Source of the DNA: Mauremys mutica
Lineage: Eukaryota; Chordata; Testudines; Geoemydidae
Length of the DNA stretch: 64,000 nucleotides
Direction: 5' to 3'
NCBI RefSeq assembly: GCF_020497125.1
Contig: NC_059072.1
Location: 303,260,781-303,324,780, forward strand
Part shown: one piece after another, positions 54,983 to 64,000 of the stretch
Layout of the letters: every line of letters begins with the position of its first letter
How positions within the stretch are numbered: position 1 is the first letter of the stretch
Program-made: the position numbers and the translations under genes
Notes under the pieces: generated by a model
What the model saw: only the letters and a program-made list of their open reading frames with translations
Databases searched by the model: none
Told to the model about the DNA's origin: nothing

Positions 54983-55287
54983 ACAGTGAGCTCTCCAGAG
55001 CAGTGGTGGGGAGGGGGGTGTCTTTGTTTTACTCCTGTGTACTGTACTCGATGGGACCCTGGGCCCTGGTTGAGGGGATAGCATCATTGTTATTGATACT
55101 AATACCTCCATGCAGTTGGTAGAGTGTACATGTGCAAACCCCTTAGTCATGATTAAAAAGCACACATGAAATTGTTGGTGTGCACATCAGAGGAGGCCAG
55201 ACTGAGTCCTCTTTCATAAGCAAGCGCTGTGCATTCTGTGTCATAGCATCATGTACTGTCTATGTATATAGCAATGGCTAAGCCACT
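54983..55287. other. No recognised feature
   Basis: A 305 bp spacer between two DNA elements, unassigned. Confidence 0.4.
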
Positions 55288-55688
55288 TAGAGCATGTCTC
55301 CGCTACAAAATTAAGTCGACCTAACTTACGTCAGCATACAACCGCCGCAGTAATTACACCACTTGGATGTGTCTACACTTTGCTCCTTGTGTCGACAATG
55401 CATGTCCTCACCAGGAGCGCTTGCACCGATTGAACTGTCAGCGTGGGGCATTGTGGGATGTCTTCTGAAAGCCAGAAACAGTCGATGTAAAGAATATAGT
55501 GTCTACACTGATTCTATGTTGATCTAACTACATCAAACTCTACACCTCTCACGGGAGTGCTGTTATTAAGTCAGCACAGCAGGCGAATTATGTCAGCGGG
55601 AGTGAAATTTTAGAGTAGACACTTACGGAGTTAGGTCGACACAAGGCAGTTTACGTTGACCTAACTCTGTAGTATGGACTAGAGCTTA
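55288..55688. mobile_element. Non-autonomous DNA element, AAGTCGACCTAACTT type
   Basis: Left end TAGAGCATGTCTCCGCTACA then ATTAAGTCGACCTAACTTAC; right end in reverse complement TAAGCTCTAGTCCATACTAC then AGAGTTAGGTCAACGTAAAC. The interior has TGTGGGATGTCTTCTGAAAG. A familiar turtle family of about 400 bp. No clear target duplication. Confidence 0.8.
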
Positions 55689-57134
55689 GAAATAACACCA
55701 TCCTGTATTAGTGCTTCTATTTCTTTATACAAATCCTGGAACTGGTAGGATTTAACTTGGACATTTTAATTCACATCATGTTACAATTTAGCAACTAGAG
55801 GCGACCATTTTTCATGTGCAGAATGAATTTGCTAAGTGACTAGCAAAGCCAGCTAGAGCCAGGCATACTGAAGGCAGGCACTGTGCAAAGTTCCCTACAA
55901 CACTCTGCCAATGCCATTCACTCCTGCCATACAATAGCCTTGCTATTCCAGTCCTGGACCTCTCTTGAAAAAAGCCTGCCAACTGTGGAGAATTGTACAG
56001 TGACTTTGTTGTAACGTAATATCTGCTAAGATATTTTTGTAGCATTCTCTTTTGCACCCAGTCAGCTTTGCTGGAGTAAGGACTGGGTAAAAACCCAGGG
56101 TCAGATTTTGCCTATTGTGGGAATCAGGGGACTCATACCCTGTGTGATCATACAACCTGGTGGATACTCTGGTATGTGTGTGGATCTCAGGGTTCTATAG
56201 GAGGGAAAGAGGCATCCAGGAGGAGAAACTGCATCCCCACAGCATTGCTGAGGACTCTTGTGGTTTTCCTCCAGCCCTCTGGCAGCATGGAGCCAGTGAT
56301 TTTCCCCATGTGTGGCAGCCCCAGGAGTTCCTCGATAGGAAATACAGGCAATGCATTTCTCCTGTGTCTTCCTCCTTCTTATCACAGCCCCACATATACA
56401 GATCCCTGGAATGATGGAGATCCCATTCCAAATCTAGCAAGAGTAGAAGGGTGGTGCTGAGCAGCTTCCCACCCCACCCCATCTATGCAGCTGGGTAGAT
56501 CCATACAAACGGATCTGTGAGGCTTGATCTGGCTTGGAAAAAGGACTTGGGTGCTAGTACAAGCACAAATAGCAAAGCAGTAACCCATCCTACCAGTTTG
56601 GGAGAAATTTTGGAGGCACAAGCCCTCTGCTCAATTAGTTAGGATTATCAGTCATTAAAAAACAATAATTAAAAATATTTTTGCATTAGGAATAAAAAAA
56701 ACCCTGAAAATAAAATAAAAGCATCAGGGGAAAAAAAACAATAAGAGAAGAAACAATTCCTGAAAAGAGAAAAGGAAACTAATGAGCTATTTTCAGACAA
56801 ATCTGCAATATTAGTCACCCACTGTCTGGGAGAGCTCCACAGAGCATGGTTCGGTGATAGCCCCACCAAACACACGCAGACGTTACACTAAAAGAGTTTA
56901 GGAGAAATATAAAAAACAGCTTTGACATAGGAGTTAAAAATAGCTATGGCTTAAGAGTAATTGTTTCAGATTTAATTCACATAATTTAATTTTGGATTTA
57001 ATGGACTCCTGAGGACTAATTCTGCCCTCATTTACACCCATGCAAACCACTGTTATCCCCGGACCTTTTTAGTGTCAAGCCAGGGCATTATTTGGCCCCA
57101 GGTCAGTTTGCTGGCATATCAGGGCAAATTAAGT
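55689..57134. other. No recognised feature
   Basis: Four overlapping frames (79-95 codons) at 56.1-56.6 kb on both strands have no motif and contradict each other. A-rich, purine-heavy sequence at 56.66-56.79 kb. Confidence 0.4.
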
Positions 57135-57158
57135 GAGTGTGTGTGTGTGTGTGTGTCT
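57135..57158 (+). repeat. (GT)n microsatellite
   Basis: About eleven GT units, with a C interruption near the end. Confidence 0.9.
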
Positions 57159-57332
57159 GTGTAATTTACTGATCCAGGCAGTTCATTTCAAATGCAACAT
57201 CTGGAGTCTAGACTGAGCATTCTTTAGGTAAGAAACAGGATTATGGATTAAACATCTGTATGTCAGCACACGTTGTAATTATTTGCATAGCCCTGCATTC
57301 TATCCTGACCATCTTGCAGATCAGAGAGATAA

Positions 57333-57540
57333 GGGGGTGAGGTAACATCTTTTATTGGGCCAACTTCTGTTGGTGAGAGAGACAAGCTTTTGAGCTCACA
57401 CGGAGCTCTTCTTACCTGCAGAACTTGGTGTATACACGAAAACTTGATTCTCTCACCAAAAGAAGTTGATCCAATAAAAGATGTTACCTCACCCACCTTG
57501 TCTCTCTAATATCTTGGGACCAACACGGCTATAACAACAC
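57333..57540. mobile_element. Penelope-like tail, second head-to-head hairpin
   Basis: The left arm (57333-57420, reversed) and right arm (57423-57540) share GGTGAGGTAACATCTTTTAT in opposite orientation, then an ACCAACAGAAGTTGG-type block, and meet near CTGCAG (57417-57422). The right arm ends with CTTGGGACCAACACGGCTAT, the family's terminus. Both arms retain worn versions of the GAAA-plus-stem region seen intact at 17.5 kb. The same unit type and layout as the 0.1 kb hairpin. Confidence 0.6.
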
Positions 57541-58424
57541 TGCATGCATCTTGTAGATCAGACACCTCGGATAATGCTGTCTAGGTAACTATGGTGATGT
57601 GTGCCTTACAATGGTTTTAATCATAATAACTGACAATAATAAACTCCTGTATAGGTCTGACCTAATCCAAATCAAATCATCCTAAATCTGGCGTCCTAAA
57701 AATGCAAAAATAAACAGGAAAAATCCCTCTACCTATTTAAATCTGTTTTGCTTTAAACAGAATAAAATGTATGTTTTATTTAATATGCTTGTCTCTGAAT
57801 CTTAACTTCTGCTTTTCCGAGAGACCTGACTATCGTGTCACAAGTTCATTGCTATATTTTTAGATGCTAAAAGGTGGGGCCCAAAGCCAAGACTCATTGT
57901 ACTTTTGCAGTAAACAGGAAACAAATGATACCTTACTGAGGTTTGGCTCAATTCTGATTCTCAGAGAATTTATTCTCTTTTAAAACATGAGAGTTTTCTA
58001 GTTATGGATACTTTTTAATGGCTCTTCATACGGCTATTTTGGTACATATGGCGTGGAGGTTTTTAAAAGTTTTAAGTGACCTACCTGACACCTGGAAGGG
58101 CACCAGATTTGGGTTAAATAACCACTCTGCTATTTTTACATAACTCTTCTGATATTCCAAAGTCAGCCTTTGTGAAAGGAAATCTAAATATTAACTGTGT
58201 TTGAAAGAGATAATTACAGGGCGGTCACCAGCTTTTGTCAACAAGTCACATCCGTAAGGCAGTGATGCAAGAAAGAAAAATTACGGGCCAGATCCTGTAG
58301 TTAATACGCAGGACTGTATGCTCCTTCCATATACACTGAGTGGAGCCTGCATCACTGCCAGGCTCTAAGCGGCATCTCTGGTGACGTTTTTGCAGATGTG
58401 ATTATGGGAAGTGAGCATGCTTCC
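57541..58424. other. Unassigned; old GGGCCAGATCC-type repeat piece at 58.28 kb
   Basis: ACGGGCCAGATCCTGTAGTT at 58284 resembles the edge of the small turtle palindromes. No other feature. Confidence 0.35.
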
Positions 58425-58640
58425 TCCGATACAGCCCTTCCCCCCACAATAATACTTCCATCCCAGGAATTTATGGTGCTTTCACCTGCTTTTGAGGTAG
58501 GTCAGCATTATCATTCACATTTTACAGATGAGTAAACTGAAGCACAAAGCGGTGACATGGCATTTCCAAGGTCATAGCACTGATCAGGGGCAGAGCTGGA
58601 AATGGAACCTAGAAGTCTGATTCCTAAGCTTGTGCATTAG
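58425..58640 (-). mobile_element. Reversed SINE
   Basis: CATTTTACAGATGAGTAAAC, TGAAGCACAAAGCGGTGACA, TTCCAAGGTCATAGCACTGA, and AAGTCTGATTCCTAAGCTTG are the reversed middle and head of the tRNA-derived SINE. It is nearly complete. Confidence 0.75.
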
Positions 58641-60171
58641 CTACAAGACCATCCTTCCCCTGTTTGTATCTGTTGTGCTTACTTTCCTTGCAATCTCTCA
58701 TCCATCTCATTTCTTCACCACTGTCTCTCTCTTTGCTACCACATTACACTTTTCCACTGACCCTCTCCCCACAGTGACCTGGCTTCCCCTTCTCTGTCCC
58801 TACTCTCATTACATTTCCTTGTATTCCCTCGGGTCCTGTATCTCCCATGTCACTGCTGCCTCCTGCGGGTGGAACATGCTGCTCCTGAGGGTCAGGAAGC
58901 AGCAGTACTGGCCATTCCTTCCCCATTGTGTTGCACTGAAAGGCACAGTGGGAGCCAGAACAGGGAGCCGTGGGAAGTGGAGGGGGAGGGAGGAGGAAAC
59001 CTTGGCTGCCTGCTCAGAAGCCAGAGAGTAGCCAAGAAGAGGAGCTGAAGGGGAAACCTGTTATTGCAGATGTGTGGCATTTGTTAGGATGAGCCTGCAC
59101 CTGTGTAAGGGGGAGTCCCACTTCCCCCTCTGGCCCCAGGAAAGGCTGCAGTTTCTGGTTTATCATTGGACGGCAAAGCGATGGGTGTAGCGTTGGGAAT
59201 GTGTGCTGTACGGAGCATGCCTTACGTTTCAGACTGCTGCATGGAGCTTGTTTACTGACATTTTATCTGCTCCTTTCCTGCACTCTCATATTTCTGGTGG
59301 TGGTGTTACCTACAAGTTAGCACCATTGTTAGATATTTACAAAATATTTGAAATAATCAAGCCATGGAGCATTTGGTGCAGGCAGCTGGGAAAGGCAAAC
59401 ATTTACTTAAGGAAGCGATTACAAATATATACAATTTTAAATGTAATTAATTTTATCATTTTTTTAAAAAAATTGAATATAACTATCTCCCTCCCACCCC
59501 ACCCCAGCCCCTTTCATATGTTGCTCATTCTTCTAGCTTGCAAGCCCAAAGTCACTCTTTGTGACAGGAAATCTCAATACTACCTGCCACATTCTGTGTC
59601 TGAAAGAAATACTTACACAGCTGGCAGCAGATTTTAAGAACAAGCCAAACCCCAAAGACACTGGGAATAGGGGCCATGTCTACCTTGGTGTTTGTACCGC
59701 ATATAGCATAATGAGGCTGTGATCCTGGTCGGAACTTCTGGCTACTACCGGAATATAAATTATTAATACTACCAGTTCTTTCTGCACAGCCATTCAGACG
59801 TTAGCGTCTCTCCTGAGGCTGTTGACAAAGAATCCAATTGCAGTGGGATGTAGGGATGGAAGGAACATGGGCCATTAGGCACTGGGCCAAGACCACCAAC
59901 TCATTGCTGCCTTTTGCACAAAACAAAACAACAAAACCCACCCGACAGGTAAAAGGAAGAAGTGCGCAGTACCTTTCAAAATTGCCACTGACATGACAGC
60001 TTGAGGCTAACTGTGCAGTAACATTTCATTGCAACATATTGGTATTCTCTTGTTCCACCATATATGACAACATATTTGCCCTCAGAGACATTTTTAAAAG
60101 GTGTAAAAGTTCACTCACTGCCGGATAATTCTCTGTAAAGCTGTGCTGTGAACAGTTAATGAAATCTTCTT
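58641..60171. other. No recognised feature
   Basis: Frames of 133 and 144 codons (58.63 and 59.20 kb) have no motif I recognise. A T/A-rich run lies at 59.46 kb and a CCCTCCCACCCCACCCC run at 59.49 kb. Confidence 0.4.
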
Positions 60172-60645
60172 GTGGCAGCTGCTATGGTAACTGCTGCATC
60201 ACACATGGGCTTGTTTTCTGCTGAATATAAACTGCGAGAGGAAATCTCTAATGGTTTGGTTACTGTAACTAAAATCCCAAAGTGGATTTACAGTCTTACA
60301 CATGCACTCGCCTCTGGTGCATTTTACTCAGGGATGGGTCTATTCGTTTTGCCTAATTTAGAACCCATTAAAACACTGGGTGTTGAAAAGCTTACGTCAG
60401 AGTTGAACATCACTGGGTTTGCACTGCACTTGGCAGGGAATGTGGAGAAAAGAACACAGGAGGCAAAGGGAAAAATTCTAATGAAAAAAATAAATAGAGC
60501 ATGTAGTAGCAGCAGAGAACACCCAGTCCACAGACCAGATCTAGCCTGTTTAACATACTCAGATTCTGCAGAATCTAAAAGAATTAAAAAGAAATATCTA
60601 GCCCTCATGGTGCGAAAAAACCTTCCAAATGTGAATCAAATATAA
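60172..60645 (+). other. Unsupported open frame, 157 codons
   Basis: The longest plus-strand frame here outside repeats. It starts MAAAMVTAASHMGLFSAEYK and is mixed in composition with a basic C-terminal part (KINRACSSSRE, KRIKKKYLAL). I recognise no domain, signal peptide or transmembrane segment. A 157-codon run is not exceptional by chance across six frames of 64 kb. Left as an unsupported frame, not called a gene. Confidence 0.12.
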
Positions 60646-60780
60646 CCAAGCATTAATGCCTGCCTGGGTCTGCAGAGAGCCTGAAACAATAACTCAGAGG
60701 GATGTGAACTTTCCACTTCCATTCATCTCACCAGGTGCTAACATCTAGTGTTGACACTTTAAAATGGCAGAGTTAATTAT

Positions 60781-61310
60781 TTCCATAGTTATTATTTTAC
60801 AGATGCGGGGCGGGGGAGAGGTTAAGCCTGTAGGGGTGAGATTTGGAATTATTTTGGGGAGAGAAAAGCAGAGGGGACAGAGACAGGGCAGAGGATGAGA
60901 AACAGAGAAGAGAGAAATGAAGAGGCCATCAATGGCAGTGATCTTACAGCTGGAACATGTATTCCAGAGGAGGCAGTTGGGGGGAATTGGGTGAGGTTTG
61001 ACAGCAAGGGACAATTGGGATGCAGGTATGACTGGAAGGATTCAGATGAGTGTGGGGCAGGTTGGGTAGGATGATGGGTGGTGCAGAAGCAAAGCAGATG
61101 GAAGAATATGAAGGGGAGAGGAAACATAGGGGAGTGAGAGGGAGAAAGGATAGTGAGGGGCTGGCCAGAAGAGTAGGGTGGGGTAAAAGAGAGAGGGACA
61201 TGGAGAAGCGGGTTAAGGATTGTTGAAGTGGGAGGTGATAGATAGGGGTGGGTGAATGGTGTCCATGGTTAGAATATACGTCAGTGACTGTAGAAGCCAG
61301 GGAGGTAGGT
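60781..61310 (+). repeat. Purine-rich (G+A) block, about 0.5 kb
   Basis: The plus strand is strongly purine-biased, with repeated GGGGAGAG, AGAGAAGAG and GAGAGGGAG words; the minus strand is correspondingly pyrimidine-rich and yields Leu/Ser/Pro-rich open frames of 89-140 codons. These frames are composition artefacts. Confidence 0.75.
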
Positions 61311-61317
61311 GGTGGAT

Positions 61318-61560
61318 TACCAAGACAATTAATAACCAAGTAATCAATAAAATAAGAGCCAGACAATCAATACATCAAGCAATTAATTAGAGCAGAACAG
61401 GTGATTAAATGTGGTGACAATTAACAAATCAGTTGAGAAGAAAGAATCAATTGATTAAGAGCAGGTCTGCTAGGCAGTGATCAATCAGGCAATTAACAAG
61501 GCCCCAACCACCATAGCCAATAGACTAAGATAATGATTACTAATCAACTAATTCAGATTA
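61318..61560. repeat. Degenerate CAATTAA/ATCAAT-rich block
   Basis: Words such as CAATTAATAACC, AATCAATAAAATAA, GACAATCAATAC, GCAATTAATTAG, ATCAATTGATTAAG and GCAATTAACAAGG recur every 20-40 bp. They look like the remains of a short tandem array with no fixed unit. Confidence 0.5.
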
Positions 61561-61574
61561 TGCCCCCAGATTCT

Positions 61575-61690
61575 CCTGCCCTTGCTTGTACTGAGTAATA
61601 CTTTACTCTGTGAGTAGCTCCAGTTAAATCAATGGAATAAGTCAGGGAGTAGACAACTCACCCTGAGGAAGGGTTTGAAAATCTGGCCCT
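61575..61690. repeat. Short palindromic turtle repeat fragment
   Basis: TACTGAGTAATACTTTACTC and CTCCAGTTAAATCAATGGAA followed by a GGGTTTGAAAATCTGGCCCT end are typical words of a small turtle palindrome. Edges uncertain. Confidence 0.4.
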
Positions 61691-61710
61691 AAGCATCATG
61701 CTGAGCAGAC

Positions 61711-62025
61711 AGTATCATAGAATCATAGACTATCAGGGTTGAAAGGGACCTCAGGAGGTCATCTAGTCCAACCCCCTGCTCAAAGCAGGACCAATCCCCA
61801 GCTAAATCATCCCAGACAGGGCTTTGCCAAGCCTGACCTTAAAAACCTCTAAGGAAGGAGATTCCACCACCTCCCTAGGTAACCCATTCCAGTGCTTCAC
61901 CACCCTCCTAGTGACAAAGTTTTTCCTAATATCCAACCTAAGCCTCCCCCACTGCAACTTGAGACCATTACTCCTTGTTCTGTCATCTGGTACCATGGAG
62001 AACAGTCTAGATCCATCCTCCAGTA
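61711..62025 (-). mobile_element. CR1 LINE 3' end, reversed
   Basis: Reverse complement of the same tail as at 14.8-15.1 kb: AATCATAGACTATCAGGGTT, GGAGGTCATCTAGTCCAACC, CCTGCTCAAAGCAGGACCAA, AGTGACAAAGTTTTTCCTAA, and ATGGAGAACAGTCTAGATCC. The 64-codon minus frame is this UTR-like tail and not a protein. Confidence 0.95.
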
Positions 62026-64000
62026 GAAGAAGAATGACTGAAAGTTATCCGATTAAGTTCTAAAAGTAGTCAGTAGACAGTGGGGAAAGTTTGTCTTTTC
62101 CTCTGTTGCTTCATCTATGGATCCTGCCCTGCATAAAAACAGAGCTATTAAAGATGGGACCAGCTGCCAGCCTTGCAGAGCCAAACGATGTGGGGACACA
62201 TATCCCCAGCCCTTTCCTATGCTGATATTGTCATATCTTTGAGTTGTAGAATATGTGCCGGGCTTTGATAAATTTTTCACCAGCCTCTGGTGACCCAATT
62301 GAATCTAGATGTCGAGTCTTTCCCTAGGAAGAATGATTGAGATTTTGACTGATCCAGTTTAACAAATATTAAGAAAAAACATATTACCCTTTATATTATA
62401 CAAATTCCTGCTTCTTTCAAAAATCACCAAACACTGCCATTGTCAAGTGATACCTGATCATAATCACATTGAGTGCTAACATGGTGAGAGGACAGACTGT
62501 AGTTCTTTAGAATTGAATCTCTGCTACTCCCATGCAGTATGATCCATTTATTAAGCAGATCTCTACTTATTATTGACAGGGCGTTTGATTCAGGCCGTTC
62601 TGTATCCATATAGCTCAAAGTAGAGAGCCCTGGATGCGGCTTGTGTTGGGGTGAACTGAACCCAGATTATTTTAATAATGCAACAATCCCAGGGGGATAA
62701 GCATTTAATCAACTGATTTTGTACAGTATTATTGTACTATAAAAGTGTTATCGTGTAAGGTATCATATAACAACTGGTGACACGCTGGTCAAGAATATCA
62801 TTGTGTGATGCATGGATGGATGGTGAGTAAAGGATTACATAGGTGTGCTAGAAATGTGTTCCTAAAATATGTTTTGGAGGCAAACTTGATAAAGAAGTTT
62901 GTCCTAGCAGAAGGAAAGTTGTTTTGCCCATGTCTCCAATGTAAACGGAGCAAGGTAATGCCAGAGACAACAAAAGTTACATTTACATGAGAGTCAACAT
63001 GGGGATGGCAAGTCAACAGGAAGAAACAAACAGCAGGGGAGAAAAACTTTGTGCAGGGATACACTTCAAAAGAATACATTTCAAAAGTTGACTGGACTAT
63101 AAAGAGAAGAGGAGAGAACCCCTTACTTGTCCCTCACTTTGGGGACAAAGGGAATGGCACCATCTGATTCAGCAAAAGTTGGATCCTCCTACTTGACGGG
63201 CAGGAGTTGCTGATAGCTTGATGTATCTTTGGGGACAGCAGACTTGGTTAATTTCTGTGAGTATCCAGAAGGAGGCCCTGGGTACTGCACAAAGACACCT
63301 TTGGGCAATTCAGGAACTGGGGTTCACTGGACATTGCCTGCAAGGTATAATTTAGATGAGTAGAGTCTTGAGGAGATTACTGGAAAGGCAGGCAGATGGG
63401 TGTGGCAGGGAGGTGTCACACAGTTTAAGCTCCAGGAAAGCTCTCTCTTGCTGATGCAGAGAGGTAACACAGTGGTTTAAGTTCTAGGCTCCCTGAGGAG
63501 AACGTCACAACCTACAAGGATTGATTCACACCTGCTGATGGGAACTGCATCTCCCTGGGCCAGAAGAGGCTGCTGTGTTCCTGGGTGGGTTCATCCATGT
63601 TGAGGGCTGCCTGTGTTTGCATTGCTACGCTCTCCCAGGGCATGTTGCTGGGAGTGGGCAGCATCAATGTACAGCCAGAGCACCCACCCTGGCATCCTAG
63701 CTACTATTATTCCCTGGCCTGTGCCTCCTCCTTTTGTGCCTACATCAGTGGGCTACAGTAGGAGAAGTGAGGCTGGGCCCCTGGCATTTCAGGATGAGAA
63801 TGGACTTCCAGGCCTCTGAGTGTGAGAGCAGGAGGAAGGAGCTGAAGAACACTGAAGCAAAGCAGAGGGTTCCATCTTATGCAGAAAATGGCTACCTGCC
63901 TCCTCAAGGGCTAATAAACACCTCTCTCCTGTTCTATGGTCCCTTGGCTTCTTGTGGAGTAGGGGGTGGTGGATGCTGCTGCAACTCCTTCCAGGTGTAT
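62026..64000. other. No gene; possible old retroelement in 62.65-63.45 kb
   Basis: No supported gene. The 62.65-63.45 kb part (with GTACTATAAAAGTGTTATCG at 62734 and GACTGGACTATAAAGAGAAG at 63090) resembles a dispersed turtle sequence that I cannot classify. There is no protein motif and no visible terminal repeats. The last 500 bp are unassigned. Confidence 0.3.

Noticed and set aside
60849..61366. Minus-strand Leu/Ser/Pro-rich frames up to 140 codons
   Set aside because: They follow from the pyrimidine-rich strand of the 60.8-61.3 kb purine block.
61802..61996. 64-codon minus frame with a protein-like look
   Set aside because: It is the canonical CR1 tail, present at 14.8 kb as well; the resemblance to a protein is the LINE's 3' coding/UTR edge, not a cellular gene.

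Overview
This 64 kb window looks like nuclear DNA from a turtle (order Testudines). The diagnosis rests on the repeats, which I recognise from knowledge of turtle genomes: CR1 LINE tails with the turtle-type 3' UTR, tortoise tRNA-derived SINEs with an L2-like tail, the short hAT-type element that begins TAGGGTGACCAGA, and several 'TGTCTACAC' terminal-repeat elements. I find no bacterial, organellar or viral gene, no rRNA or functional tRNA gene, and no CRISPR array. No protein-coding exon could be supported, so the window is intergenic or deep intronic. Almost every open frame is short and random, or lies inside GC-rich repeat DNA.

Layout. 0-11 kb: a hairpin of a Penelope-like retroelement tail at 0.1 kb, then mostly unassigned DNA with a small CR1 tail (8.0 kb) and a (GT)n tract (9.1 kb). 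11-14 kb: a broken CR1 LINE with remains of ORF1, endonuclease and the start of reverse transcriptase, spliced by a hAT fragment to a CR1 3' UTR. 14.8-15.1 kb: a second CR1 tail. 16-20 kb: a palindromic hAT element, a ribozyme-bearing retroelement tail, a GC-rich TA-flanked terminal-repeat element with a nested element, another small DNA element and a SINE. 20.7-23.2 kb: an L2-like tail and a CR1 3' portion split at its very end by a small DNA element. 24.3-25.4 kb: a TA-flanked, Tigger-like element with a GC-rich internal tandem array. 26.5-32.4 kb: SINEs, a hAT element, and two inverted copies of one ~105-125 bp element. 33.6-34.7 kb: the 5' end and decayed transposase of a ZMYM-like hAT transposon, with a related non-autonomous copy at 36.9 kb. 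40-49 kb: SINEs, some split by DNA elements, and further hAT copies. 49-64 kb: a 170 bp tandem duplication, an inverted pair of ~300 bp elements (52.7 and 54.7 kb), a CR1 UTR (54.2 kb), a second Penelope-like hairpin (57.4 kb), a purine-rich block (60.8-61.3 kb) and a reversed CR1 tail (61.7 kb).

There are no genes working together here. What can be read is a transposon history: LINEs and SINEs came first, then several families of cut-and-paste elements landed in them, some leaving readable 5-8 bp target duplications. The most interesting signals are the two head-to-head hairpins of hammerhead-bearing Penelope-like tails, the link between a decayed autonomous hAT element and its small derivatives, and an internal array that repeats a splice-donor-like motif on both strands. 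Coordinates of old repeats are good to roughly 10-30 bases unless a target duplication fixes them. Family names are from memory and were not searched.
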